From the NCBI GenBank assembly GCA_002427745.1, contig DIYF01000057.1, positions 1-64,000 on the forward strand: DNA of 64,000 nt, read 5' to 3'. Numbering within the stretch: the first letter of the stretch is position 1; every line of letters begins with the position of its first letter. This DNA is from Roseivirga sp. UBA6061 (GTDB lineage Bacteria > Bacteroidota > Bacteroidia > Cytophagales > Cyclobacteriaceae). Under the pieces are notes generated by a model. The model saw nothing but the letters and a program-made list of their open reading frames with translations, had not been told where the DNA came from and did no database searches. The position numbers and the translations under genes were made by a program. Positions 19,038 to 28,010 of this stretch are shown one piece after another.

Positions 19038-20141
19038 ATGCAGATTCCGTTTTTAGATCTCAAAAGGCAGTATGCCATGCTACAACCGGCCATCAGTGAA
19101 CTGGTGGGTCGGGTATTGGCAGAACAGTGTTTTGTGGGAGGAGAACGGGTGAGTTCCTTTGAGGCAGCCTTCGGTTCTGCCCATCATGTAAAACACTGCA
19201 TCGGGGTGGGCAATGCCACTGACGCGCTCTTCATTATTCTAAAAGCGCTTGAAATTGGAAAAGGTGATGAAGTAATCGTGCCGGCCCATGGCTGGCTGTC
19301 AGCTGCTGAAATGGTATTGCTGGCGGGAGCTGAGCCTGTGTTTGCCGATGTAGATGCCGCTTCCTACTGTTTGAGTGTGGAGAATGTTGAAAGCCTGGTC
19401 AGCCCCAGAACAAAAGCAATTGTCCCCATTCATTTGTATGGTCAAATGGCAGATATGCAGGCGCTTAAGGTCTTTGCCGACCGTAAGGGTATCTTTCTGA
19501 TTGAAGACTGTGCGCAGGCTCACTTTGCCTCTAACGGTGGTGACATGGCAGGCAGTGTAGGAATAGCCGGAGCCTTTAGCTTTTACCCCAGCAAACTTCT
19601 GGGTGGCATAGGTGATGGCGGCTGTATCACCACCAATGATGATGATCTGGCACAAAAGTGCAGGGCCATGGCCAATCACGGGGGGATTGAGAAAAACGAC
19701 CATCAGATGGCAGGCCTGAACAGCAGACTGGATACCCTGCAGGCAGCTGTTCTGGAGTTTAAAATGCAGCATGTAGATGACTGGATTACTGCCAGAAATC
19801 ATATAGCAGGGTACTACGAAAGGGAACTCAAAGGCATCTCCGAAATTGTCACGCCACAGATCAGCCTGGGTAATGCCCATAACTTCCATATCTATGCAAT
19901 TCAGGCTGAGAGAAGAGATGAACTCAAAGCGCATCTGGCAACAGCCGGTATTCAAACGGAGATTCACTACCCAAAAGCAACCCCGTTTACTCCTGCCTTC
20001 TCAGATCTTCAACACTCAGCTCAAAGCTTTCCTGTGAGCGAAAAGCTGCAACAGGCCGGGTTATCTCTTCCTATCTACGAAACCATGACTCATCAGGAAG
20101 TAGATTATGTGGTGATGACCATCAAAGACTTTTACAGCTGA
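19038..20141 (+). CDS. DegT/DnrJ/EryC1/StrS-family aminotransferase
   Basis: PLP-dependent sugar aminotransferase fold of 367 residues. Conserved segments are IPFLDLKRQY at the N-terminus, IGVGNATDAL, VPIHLYGQMADM, IEDCAQAHFA with its Asp, and FYPSKLLGGIGDGG, where Lys186 is the likely PLP Schiff-base lysine. Members transfer an amino group to keto-sugars for cell-surface glycans or secondary metabolites. It is a single gene without glycan-synthesis neighbours, so its product is uncertain. A hairpin follows 66 bases downstream, shared with the convergent permease. Confidence 0.92.
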   Translation: MQIPFLDLKRQYAMLQPAISELVGRVLAEQCFVGGERVSSFEAAFGSAHHVKHCIGVGNATDALFIILKALEIGKGDEVIVPAHGWLSAAEMVLLAGAEPVFADVDAASYCLSVENVESLVSPRTKAIVPIHLYGQMADMQALKVFADRKGIFLIEDCAQAHFASNGGDMAGSVGIAGAFSFYPSKLLGGIGDGGCITTNDDDLAQKCRAMANHGGIEKNDHQMAGLNSRLDTLQAAVLEFKMQHVDDWITARNHIAGYYERELKGISEIVTPQISLGNAHNFHIYAIQAERRDELKAHLATAGIQTEIHYPKATPFTPAFSDLQHSAQSFPVSEKLQQAGLSLPIYETMTHQEVDYVVMTIKDFYS

Positions 20142-20207
20142 CAGGCCTCTGACCAACCTCATTAGTCATAAAAAAGCATCGGGGTAGGTTATATGAAGAC
20201 CCAAAAC

Positions 20208-20237
20208 GGAGTCATAAACCCGTGCATTTATGACTCC
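20208..20237. terminator. Bidirectional hairpin between convergent genes
   Basis: Perfect 11-bp inverted repeat GGAGTCATAAA / TTTATGACTCC with an 8-base loop. It lies between the DegT gene (plus) and the permease gene (minus), and a short run of T follows on the minus strand. Confidence 0.6.
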
Positions 20238-20249
20238 TGAATGGTGATT

Positions 20250-22625
20250 TTACTCGTACTTCAGTCGCTCTGCCGGGTTGGCAGTAGCCGACTTCAAAGC
20301 ATGGTAACCTGTGGTGAGTACGGTGATCGCCACGGTGGCTATGATCACTATGACAAATACCATAAAACCCACTTCCGTGTGATACTCGAAGTTATTCAAC
20401 CAGTCTGTTCCGAAATACCAGGCTCCTACGCTCGCAGGTACTGCTGCAAATAAGATGAGTATCACAAAATCTCTTACCAGCAGACCTATCAGCCCTTGTG
20501 TATTGGCACCCAGTACTTTTCTTATGCTGATCTCTTTGGCTCGCTGTTCGGCAGTGTAAGAGGCAAGTCCTAAAAGCCCAAGACAGGCAATGAGTATAGT
20601 CATCAGAGAAAAGCCCAGAAAGAGTTTACCCCGGAGCTGATCCGTCTCATACTGCTCCATAAAGGCCTCATCGATAAAGGTAAACTCAAACGGAATAGTC
20701 GGGAAAAGCTCCGTCCAGGCTGATTTAACACTCGCAATCGCTCCGGAAAGATCACCGCTTATTTTTATCAGTGCCGCTCCGTTATTTTCTGAAGGGAGGA
20801 ACATGAGCGCCTCTATGGGGGCATAAAGAGATCTCTGATGGAAGTTTTGTACTACCCCTATCACGAGAGCCGGAATACTGTCACCTGGCAGAATTACCTT
20901 TTTCCCTATAGGCTCAGACCAGTTCATACGGGTGACCATTTCTTCGTTTACCATCACCGCTCTGGCCGAGTCAGAAGGGTAATCCAGTGAGAAGCCTCTT
21001 CCGGCTACCACATCGATACCCAGGGTATTGAAGTAGTCGTAGTCAACGCGATAGTTATCTACTCCCTTTTGCTCCATCACCCCCTCCTCTGTCTCCATAT
21101 TGACAATATTCTTTCCGAAGCCATTGCCGGGCACAGTTGACGAAGTAGAAACACTCTTAATATTGGCATTCTGAAGCAGCCTGTTTCTCAGTACAGGCCA
21201 TTGCGCCCTGGCATTTCGGTTATTGAGGCGAATGTTCATCACCTGTTCTTTGTCAAAACCGAGGTCCTTGTTTTGCACATACTGCATCTGGTTATAAACT
21301 ACAAGCGTTCCGATCAGCATGAAGATTGAAATGGCAAACTGTACAGTAACCAGGAACTTTCTCAGGATATTATTTCCGGCTTTACCGGCTGTGCCTTTCA
21401 TAACCACTACAGGTCTGAAAGAAGAAAGGAAGAAGGCTGGATAAGACCCACCGGCCACACCGGTAATAATCAGAATCCCCATAAGCGAGAGTACAATTCG
21501 CGTTTCCATAAGCGAGGCCACTTCGAGATTAGTGCCCAGTAGCCCATTGAAAGCCGGAACAAGTGCTACGATCAGCCCTATACTCAGGAGCATAGAAGCC
21601 AGCGTAATCAGTATGGATTCGGTTAAAAACTGACCTATCAGACTGCCTCTCTGCGCTCCCATTACTTTCCTGATCCCCACCTCCATGGCTCTCCTGGCAG
21701 AACGTGCGGTGGCCAGGTTCATATAATTGATACAGGCGATGATAATCAGAAAAAGACCTACAGCCCCGAAAATATAGATGTAGGTAATATCTCCCACAGG
21801 CACCGGCTCTCCCTGAAAGTCAGACTCCAGGTGAATCTTGCGAATGGGCAAAAGCTCGTATTTCACCTCAATGTTCAACCGTTCGAAGATGACATCCACA
21901 TGTTTCACCAGTATTTCGGCCAGCTTGGGCTTAAAGTCCTCCGGGGTCACATTGGGTTGTAGCAGTACATAGGTATAGATATTAAAACCGCCCCAGCCAC
22001 CGAAACCGGCTGGAAACCGGGTTTGTGATGAGATCATAGCATCTGCGATGATATGGGAATTGCTCGGCATGTCCTTATAAACCCCGGTAACCTGAAATGT
22101 CTGATCACCATCTGTTTTAAGTGTCTGACCTACCGGGTTCTCTCCCTTGAAAATTTTAGTGGCAATGGTTTCGTTTAGTACAATGCTTCGGGGTGCATCC
22201 AGGGCCGTCTCTTTGTTACCGGCTATAAAATCAAAGTCAAATACTTCAAAAACCGTAGAATCAACGAAGTAGACATTTTCCTCAAAATAGTTGACGAGGT
22301 CTTTCTCCAGGCGTGTTCTACCGCCCGGCATAAACCGCACATACTGCTCTACTTCATCACCATAGTCATTCTTTAGCGTATGCCCGAGAGGCAACTGCGA
22401 TACCGACCATTTGAATGCATTATCGGGCTCTTTGATATCAGAGGAAATACGATAAATGCGGTCAGCTTTCTCATGATGATTGTCGAAACTGGTTTCGTAA
22501 AAAATGTACAGTAAAATCAAGAGACTCGAAGCAATTCCCACCGTAAGCCCTACTATATTCAGAGCAGTATAAGCGGGTTGTCTTTTCAGGCTTCGAAAAG
22601 CCACCTTGAGATAATTCTTCAGCAT
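20250..22625 (-). CDS. MacB/FtsX-type ABC transporter permease
   Basis: About 790-residue permease with the duplicated layout common in Bacteroidota: an N-terminal helix and periplasmic MacB-PCD domain, three helices (around 280-400), a second periplasmic domain, and three C-terminal helices. The start LKNYLKVAFRSLKRQPAYTA and the repeated motifs RAMEVGIRKVMGAQRG and RAKEISIRKVLGANTQG are typical of FtsX permeases. I chose the ATG at 22625, which begins at the conserved N-terminus; the frame stays open to 22667. No ATPase gene is adjacent, so it depends on a partner elsewhere. Its cargo is unknown. Confidence 0.88.
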   Translation of the reverse strand: MLKNYLKVAFRSLKRQPAYTALNIVGLTVGIASSLLILLYIFYETSFDNHHEKADRIYRISSDIKEPDNAFKWSVSQLPLGHTLKNDYGDEVEQYVRFMPGGRTRLEKDLVNYFEENVYFVDSTVFEVFDFDFIAGNKETALDAPRSIVLNETIATKIFKGENPVGQTLKTDGDQTFQVTGVYKDMPSNSHIIADAMISSQTRFPAGFGGWGGFNIYTYVLLQPNVTPEDFKPKLAEILVKHVDVIFERLNIEVKYELLPIRKIHLESDFQGEPVPVGDITYIYIFGAVGLFLIIIACINYMNLATARSARRAMEVGIRKVMGAQRGSLIGQFLTESILITLASMLLSIGLIVALVPAFNGLLGTNLEVASLMETRIVLSLMGILIITGVAGGSYPAFFLSSFRPVVVMKGTAGKAGNNILRKFLVTVQFAISIFMLIGTLVVYNQMQYVQNKDLGFDKEQVMNIRLNNRNARAQWPVLRNRLLQNANIKSVSTSSTVPGNGFGKNIVNMETEEGVMEQKGVDNYRVDYDYFNTLGIDVVAGRGFSLDYPSDSARAVMVNEEMVTRMNWSEPIGKKVILPGDSIPALVIGVVQNFHQRSLYAPIEALMFLPSENNGAALIKISGDLSGAIASVKSAWTELFPTIPFEFTFIDEAFMEQYETDQLRGKLFLGFSLMTILIACLGLLGLASYTAEQRAKEISIRKVLGANTQGLIGLLVRDFVILILFAAVPASVGAWYFGTDWLNNFEYHTEVGFMVFVIVIIATVAITVLTTGYHALKSATANPAERLKYE

Positions 22626-22904
22626 AGGATACTTTTTTGAGTTTGATGTATGACGGCTGGTGTTCACAAAATGTTCTCTGTAAACAACAGGTTAGACTCA
22701 TAACTGCGTAACTAGTTACATACACTATGCGTAAATTGAAATCTAATTGCAGCGAACGGTTAAGAGAACAATTTGAAAAGCCTTATCGCTGCAGTCAGTT
22801 GTATACCTCAGCAGGAAGTGTTCGATGAGAAAGCAAGGTGTGGCCCATACCCCTTTATCATTTCAGTCTGGCTGATTTGCCGGTAATAAAACAATCGTCA
22901 TCAA

Positions 22905-23372
22905 GTGAAAAAATCGGAAAAACTATCGCACTATGGAGTTCTGATCATTGCCATATCAGCACTGGTTGTTTCAATCTGGCAGGTACAAATGGCTCAGAGG
23001 CATAATAAACTGAGCGTAAAGCCTTATCTGAGATTTCAGCTTTCCGATTCTGACTTTGGAGATGAGGACTTTAATCACCAGCTCAGGCTGATTAATTCCG
23101 GCATGGGGCCAGCCATTATCAACTCGATTGACTATGAGGTGGAAGGGAGAACCACCCGGGATTTTGTAGAAGCTCTGGTACTTTCAGGAGTAACCGGAAC
23201 CATAGGAAAGCACTTCATTACCACCTACGACCCCGGGGATGTAATTGAGGAAAAGACACAAAGTGTGCTTTTTGGCATCAATGACATCAGCAAAAAGAGC
23301 AAGACGATCCGGATCAAGGTTGTATACGAATCCCTTTATGGGGATTCTTTTGAATCTGAGATAGACTATTAG
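22905..23372 (+). CDS. Unrecognised membrane-anchored protein, 155 residues
   Basis: A single N-terminal hydrophobic helix (about 11-30, YGVLIIAISALVVSIWQVQ) is followed by a probably extracytoplasmic domain of about 120 residues that looks beta-rich. I do not recognise the family. The start is GTG at 22905, and no ATG lies close by. It stands between the divergent permease and the convergent clpP gene, 23 bases from the latter's stop. Confidence 0.65.
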   Translation: MKKSEKLSHYGVLIIAISALVVSIWQVQMAQRHNKLSVKPYLRFQLSDSDFGDEDFNHQLRLINSGMGPAIINSIDYEVEGRTTRDFVEALVLSGVTGTIGKHFITTYDPGDVIEEKTQSVLFGINDISKKSKTIRIKVVYESLYGDSFESEIDY

Positions 23373-23395
23373 TTTTCTCAGAAAGGGCTGTCGAA

Positions 23396-24037
23396 TTAAT
23401 TCTGATACAGGCTTACTGCCACATCCGTATGATTGACCTTCAACAGATTACTCGTATCTCCCAATACCTCATCAATTAGCCCGTACTCCTGCGCTTCAAG
23501 TGCATTGAGAAAGCGGTCTCTCAAAAAGAACTGCTCTATCTCCTTCCATGTATGACCCGTATTTTTACCCATGATATGGCAGATCTGGGTTTGAATGCGC
23601 TCCTGCTCTCTGGTGGCAATCAGCACATCTTCCGTATACCCTCTGGAACCACCGCTGCTGGGATGCATGTGAATGGTTGACTGAGGAAGGGCATAACGCT
23701 TACCCTGTGCTCCCGAAGTGAGTAAAAAAGTAGCCATGCTACCCGTAAAGCCCATCGAGACTGTTGAAACCGGGGCAGAAATCATTTGCATAGCATCATA
23801 AATGGCCATACCTGCATACACGCTCCCTCCGGGGCTGTGAATGTACATGCTGATCTCCCTTTTCTGATCCAGACTGTTGAGGTAGAGGAGCTGTGCCACT
23901 ACTACATTGGCCAGCTGCTCTTCCACGGAGGAACCAAGAAAAATAATGCGTTCTTTCAATAGCAAACTATAAATATCGAACGCACGCTCGCTATTGCCAT
24001 GGTTATCAATCACCATGGGTATCATACTCATGTTCAT
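23396..24037 (-). CDS. clpP: ClpP-family serine protease subunit
   Basis: Caseinolytic protease proteolytic subunit of 213 residues. The catalytic triad can be placed at Ser100 in FTGSMATF, His125 in IHMHPSSGG and Asp174 in LRDRFLNALEA. It also has YIHSPGGSVYAGMAIYDAM and EYGLIDEV. It would form tetradecamers with a Clp ATPase. No clpX or tig is beside it, as is usual for the main copy, so this may be a second clpP. It is 29 bases downstream of the small partner of the ECF sigma gene on the same strand and could be part of that unit. Confidence 0.9.
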   Translation of the reverse strand: MNMSMIPMVIDNHGNSERAFDIYSLLLKERIIFLGSSVEEQLANVVVAQLLYLNSLDQKREISMYIHSPGGSVYAGMAIYDAMQMISAPVSTVSMGFTGSMATFLLTSGAQGKRYALPQSTIHMHPSSGGSRGYTEDVLIATREQERIQTQICHIMGKNTGHTWKEIEQFFLRDRFLNALEAQEYGLIDEVLGDTSNLLKVNHTDVAVSLYQN

Positions 24038-24066
24038 ATTTCAGAAGTTTTTAACTGGTCTTCAGA

Positions 24067-24339
24067 TCACCTGAAGAGGTTTAATATTCGGTGCCTGAAA
24101 CCCGCGTATTTCGAGGTTTCAAAGAGTTTTTTCTCTACCCGGTCGATTTCGGTTCTCAGCTTTTTCCGGCCATAGGCTCTCACCACAGCATAGGTTTCTG
24201 CCTGCAGGGTTACCTTTTCGTTCAGGTCAGGGTCGAGGGCCATTTTCGCCTGCAGTAACAAGGACTCTTCTTTGGGAAGATCTCCCAGCAAATGCTTTTC
24301 TATGTGCTGTATTTCATTCAGAGAAGTCCGCATACTCAA
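24067..24339 (-). CDS. Small protein, possible anti-sigma-like partner
   Basis: 90 residues overlapping the sigma-factor end by 26 bases in another frame, so translation is probably coupled. The N-terminus, HIEKHLLGDLPKEESLLLQ then ALDPDLNEKV, resembles the short helical start of Bacteroidota anti-sigma or oligomerising regulators. There is no membrane helix. Anti-sigma activity is inferred from position and this weak resemblance only. Confidence 0.65.
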   Translation of the reverse strand: MSMRTSLNEIQHIEKHLLGDLPKEESLLLQAKMALDPDLNEKVTLQAETYAVVRAYGRKKLRTEIDRVEKKLFETSKYAGFRHRILNLFR

Positions 24340-24865
24340 GTTTTCTTTGTTTTACCTCTTCCCTTACTTTTTCCAGACATTTGTATTTCTGCACTGTGGC
24401 AGACCGCTTTCCGGAAAACCCAAATCGTTCCGAGATTTTTGACAGGGACAAACTGTCATAATAAAAGGCCTTTAGCATTTCCATGCACTTTTGGCCCGCT
24501 ACTTCCAAAAAGGACAAGAGCTTTACTTCTGAGGCTTCAGGCTCTGCTTTATCAGCTAATTTCTCAGCATCAAGTCCATCGAGGTCGCTTAAAAACTGAC
24601 TTTCTTTTACCTCACCATACCACAAGTTTCTGGCAATCCCCAGGAGATAGGCTTTATCGGAGATTCGGACCTTAGCTCCAACCGTATAAATCTGCTCATA
24701 ATAAATGATCAGCGCATCCTGAAAAACGTCCTTTGCCCTTTCCAGCGAACCTCCTCTTTTACTCACAAAAGCAGCTACTGCCGGAAAAGCCTCCAGATAG
24801 AGCCTTGTGAACAGCCCATCTATCTCATCAGAATTTGCTTGCTCCATTTTATACATATCTATCAA
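24314..24865 (-). CDS. ECF-type RNA polymerase sigma factor
   Basis: Sigma-70 family protein of 183 residues with region 2 around 15-95 (AKDVFQDALIIYYEQ, KAYLLGIARNLWYGEVK) and region 4 around 125-170 (MEMLKAFYYDSLSLSKISE). It directs RNA polymerase to a special promoter set. The start could also be the ATG at 24850. It precedes a small overlapping gene and clpP, so control of an envelope or protein-quality response is possible, but the targets are unknown. Confidence 0.83.
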   Translation of the reverse strand: MIDMYKMEQANSDEIDGLFTRLYLEAFPAVAAFVSKRGGSLERAKDVFQDALIIYYEQIYTVGAKVRISDKAYLLGIARNLWYGEVKESQFLSDLDGLDAEKLADKAEPEASEVKLLSFLEVAGQKCMEMLKAFYYDSLSLSKISERFGFSGKRSATVQKYKCLEKVREEVKQRKLEYADFSE

Positions 24866-25419
24866 AACTCAGGCTTTTGATATAAAGTGTGAAATAGATG
24901 AGAACTATCACCTTCACCAGCCATATTTTTTTATTACCATAAACTAACGAGCACTTGCCGGCAGAGTTGATTACTAAAACTTCCCCAATACAGACGATAC
25001 AATTTTTTTTACCAAACGAATACAGCGAAGGGATTTCAAAACCGTCTTTTTAGCTGAAATCCTGGTTGGCAAAATACGGCCCTTCGTTGGTGTATTCCTA
25101 CCCTCTGTTAGAAAAGGAGAGAGCCTTATCTCCTTCGCTTTTGAAAGCCATAAATTAGGTATATGTAGTTTTTAATGGTGATTAAGAAGAAAGCATAAAG
25201 TCTTTTAACATCATTGTATGTGTTGTCAACTTATATTTTGACTTAGTATTCCGGTATATCAGTCCAGTCTTTCAATCAATGAAGAGACCATGCCTGGACT
25301 TCGGAACCCGGATAATATGAATTCTGCCCGCCTTGAATTTCAAGCGGTCTGCTCTCTCAGAACCATACAAGCTTTCTCTGACACTAAAGAAATCGCATGT
25401 GGATTAAAGGACACAAGGA
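24866..25419. other. 554-base divergent gap with strong RNA-structure signals
   Basis: No gene was found. The middle holds an imperfect long hairpin at 25018-25097 and a second hairpin at 25114-25135, described separately. The rest is AT-rich and presumably contains promoters for the sigma gene (minus) and the 672-residue gene (plus). Confidence 0.5.
25018..25135. ncRNA. Candidate structured RNA with terminator-like hairpin
   Basis: Outer arms GAATAC (25018-25023) / GTATTC (25092-25097) and CGAAGGG (25026-25032) / CCCTTCG (25080-25086) enclose GGATTTCA (25031-25038) / TGAAATCC (25055-25062). Then AAGGAGA (25114-25120) / TCTCCTT (25129-25135) is followed by CGCTTTT, which looks like a terminator on the plus strand. 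A small RNA or a degenerate mobile-element remnant could both give this. No promoter was assigned. Confidence 0.35.
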
Positions 25420-27438
25420 ATGGGCAATGCCGTATATACATCTCAACTCAAAGCTGACTTTGAACAGCTAATTTACAGAGAAGATCACAAGGGCTTCTTC
25501 AAGGCCCTGGAACAGGTAGACCCTTCTTCAGATGTATGGTCAGCACTCCAGATACGGGGTATTGACTTTCTTTCCAGACAAGGGCTTGCGGCAAAGGCCA
25601 TATCCAGCGCAAAGAAACTCAAAACTACCCTTACTGACCCTGTGCTCAGAAAACAAGCAGAGATAAAGTATCTCTTTCTGGACAGAGCTGTTAACAGAAA
25701 CTCTGAAGGTCAGTGCTTCGAAAACGAATGCCTCGCCACACTTGCCAACCCCGACTTTAAAGAGCTCAGGTTTTTCGTCAGAGGAATGCTGTTACGCTGG
25801 AGGGCTACAGAATTGATGCGTGGGTTAGCAGATGCTGATAACAAGAAACCAGTTATCAAAGACTACCTGAAACATATCAGGCTATGTCAACAAAATAACA
25901 GCTATGAAGAGGCTTATGAGTTTATGACGGAGCTCATACATTTTCTTCTTTCACGGCCATATCCAATGACGGAAAGAGCCCTGCAATATCTGTTCTATTT
26001 CAGAAGTCGCTCATTCATAGCCCGGGCTCCTCATCGCATGGCATATATTCATCTGCGCATTGCCGGGATACAACTGGAGCAATGCCTGAGAGGAGATATA
26101 ACTAATGGATATGAAAAGTTCTATGAGTTTGCAGCCCGGTCTTTCAGAAAAGTCGGAAATCCTTTAGGAGAGGCCCATATCCAGAAGAGCAAAGGGCTGG
26201 CTTTGTTAAAATACGGTAAAGCATCAGGGCGCAGATTTCTCTATTCAGCCATCCGGTCTTTTGAAGCACATGGTCACAAGGTAGCTGTTTTGAGCATGCA
26301 CCAGGCGATTGTTAAATGGCTGGAAACCCAGGGAGCACACTCAGCCATAAACGGTTATCGTATCAAAATAAATACTCTGATAGAGGAGCTGGATCTTTAT
26401 AAAGTAAAAGACCGGGCCACATCTGCCGACCGTATATGGCACAATAACATCGATCTTCTGGAGAATACCAGGAAGGTCATCGCTTTGATTTATCAACCTG
26501 CAATTGCCAGCAACGAAAACAGACAAAAGCGTCTTATCAACGGACTTATTAAAAGGATTGAGAAAAAAGGCAGGACCATTCACCTGGCGCGTGTACTGGC
26601 TGCGAAAACTACTTCCCTGACTGCCCGCTCTGCTTCCTCTGTAAACAAGGCTGTTCAGCTCTATTCAGAGCTGGGTTACCCATTGGAGGCCGCTGACCTC
26701 ATCTGTGAATGCCTTTTGTCAGATAGCCTCACTCCGGCCCGGTCAAGCCTTAATTCAGATCTTTCTGAGCAGTTAAAGAGCGGGGTAGATCAGATAGAAT
26801 CCATCCTCAGCGAGCAGCCTGATCTGGAGTCTTGTGAAGCACTGGCCAAAAGTTACCAGTTGGCAGCCTGTTCGTGGACTGTCAATGGTTTTCCTGAAAA
26901 AGGTATCAATATGCTTAAAAAGGGGGAATCCGTCTTAAAAAAGCACCACCTGGTTCTTTCTCTGGCCTTCAATGAACTCTATATGGGTTGTGCCTTGCTC
27001 GATCTGAGCAGCGATCATAATGCGGGCAGCTTGAAGGCATTTCATCACTTTAGTGAAGCCCATAAGCGATTCAGGCTCATGCATAATCATGAGGGTATCT
27101 GGAGAAGTCAGTTTGGTATGGCGCTGAGTCAGCACAGACAGATTCTACAAACTCCGGAGAAGTCTGCGCTTCTTGAACAGGAGTGCTCAGAGCACTACCT
27201 CAGAGCTATTCAGTTCGTTCATCATATGACCCTACATCACCTCAAAACCTTATCGCGTTTTGGAGATTCGTTCGTATTCAGTACCCGCCTTCAAAAGGGT
27301 GCTGATCAGCTATATGCTTCCGCTATAGACTATTTTGTGAACGTGGCCTGTGACCCGGAAACGACTGAAAGCCTGATCGACAAAAAGCAAACCTGGGCCT
27401 TATTGAATAGAAATCACCCGAAAGTAAAAATGAATTAA
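25420..27438 (+). CDS. Large all-helical unrecognised protein (TPR-like)
   Basis: 672 residues, apparently all alpha-helical, with no signal peptide or membrane helix. Repeated helical pairs with Ala/Leu/Tyr spacing (for example YEEAYEFMTELIHFL, AYIHLRIAGIQLEQCL, EAHIQKSKGLALLKYG) look like degenerate TPR-type repeats. I see no catalytic motif. An AAAGG sequence lies nine bases before the ATG. It is followed 11 bases later by a smaller unrecognised gene and converges with the NACHT gene. A scaffold or signalling role is possible, and CHAT-type TPR proteins have this appearance, but no CHAT Cys-His domain is visible. Confidence 0.7.
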   Translation: MGNAVYTSQLKADFEQLIYREDHKGFFKALEQVDPSSDVWSALQIRGIDFLSRQGLAAKAISSAKKLKTTLTDPVLRKQAEIKYLFLDRAVNRNSEGQCFENECLATLANPDFKELRFFVRGMLLRWRATELMRGLADADNKKPVIKDYLKHIRLCQQNNSYEEAYEFMTELIHFLLSRPYPMTERALQYLFYFRSRSFIARAPHRMAYIHLRIAGIQLEQCLRGDITNGYEKFYEFAARSFRKVGNPLGEAHIQKSKGLALLKYGKASGRRFLYSAIRSFEAHGHKVAVLSMHQAIVKWLETQGAHSAINGYRIKINTLIEELDLYKVKDRATSADRIWHNNIDLLENTRKVIALIYQPAIASNENRQKRLINGLIKRIEKKGRTIHLARVLAAKTTSLTARSASSVNKAVQLYSELGYPLEAADLICECLLSDSLTPARSSLNSDLSEQLKSGVDQIESILSEQPDLESCEALAKSYQLAACSWTVNGFPEKGINMLKKGESVLKKHHLVLSLAFNELYMGCALLDLSSDHNAGSLKAFHHFSEAHKRFRLMHNHEGIWRSQFGMALSQHRQILQTPEKSALLEQECSEHYLRAIQFVHHMTLHHLKTLSRFGDSFVFSTRLQKGADQLYASAIDYFVNVACDPETTESLIDKKQTWALLNRNHPKVKMN

Positions 27439-27449
27439 TCCCGATAACA

Positions 27450-28010
27450 TTGTTGTACCAACCTTATTACACGGCAAAAAAACCAGAAGAAGTTTTCTTT
27501 AGAGAAGAGATGAAGTTTTTCTCTAAAAGTAACTGCATTCATTTCTTTAACACTCCCGTTCAGGCCGGTCATACGCTTAATGCAGCTATGTCTGAAATCT
27601 TACTTCCTCTGAGATGTGTGATTGAGGTGCATCCTGAATGGTATCTGGCCTTTGTTTTTGCCAGAATAGAATTCACAGGTGGCTACGGAAGACCTATGGT
27701 GAAGCAGATAGTTACAGATATTTCCAAGCCTGAGCTAAAAGTAGATACCTCCGGACGCGATCTGGAATATGCACGCTGGATTCTCGAAAACCCTTCAGAA
27801 AGCCTGGTACCTTCTGAGCACAACATTATGATCAAAGTACAATACCCCAGCCACTGGGAACAACTGGAGGGAAAATTCTACATGGAGGCCAAATTCAAGC
27901 GCAAAGGCTGGCAAAAATTATTACCCGTTTTGGGGTCCGGAGAAGTAAGAATATCGGACAGCTTTAACCTAGTCAAGTCCTTTACACCTGAATTAAGTAT
28001 GGCCTATTGA
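27450..28010 (+). CDS. Unrecognised protein, up to 186 residues
   Basis: I do not recognise it. The mixed sequence includes VIEVHPEWYLAFVFARIEF and VQYPSHWEQLEGKFYMEAKF, suggesting a beta-rich cytoplasmic domain. The first possible start is TTG at 27450. An ATG at 27510, preceded by the purine-rich AGAGAAGAG, would give 166 residues and is a serious alternative. It follows the 672-residue gene by 11 bases, so the two are probably co-transcribed. The last seven bases overlap the convergent NACHT gene end. Confidence 0.6.
   Translation: MLYQPYYTAKKPEEVFFREEMKFFSKSNCIHFFNTPVQAGHTLNAAMSEILLPLRCVIEVHPEWYLAFVFARIEFTGGYGRPMVKQIVTDISKPELKVDTSGRDLEYARWILENPSESLVPSEHNIMIKVQYPSHWEQLEGKFYMEAKFKRKGWQKLLPVLGSGEVRISDSFNLVKSFTPELSMAY

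Noticed and set aside
19299..19967. 222-residue open frame on the minus strand within the DegT gene
   Set aside because: It is antisense to a well-supported aminotransferase and has no protein-family motif.
24953..25100. Possible CRISPR or tandem repeat in the structured gap
   Set aside because: The repeats are inverted, not direct and regularly spaced. No cas-like gene is nearby.
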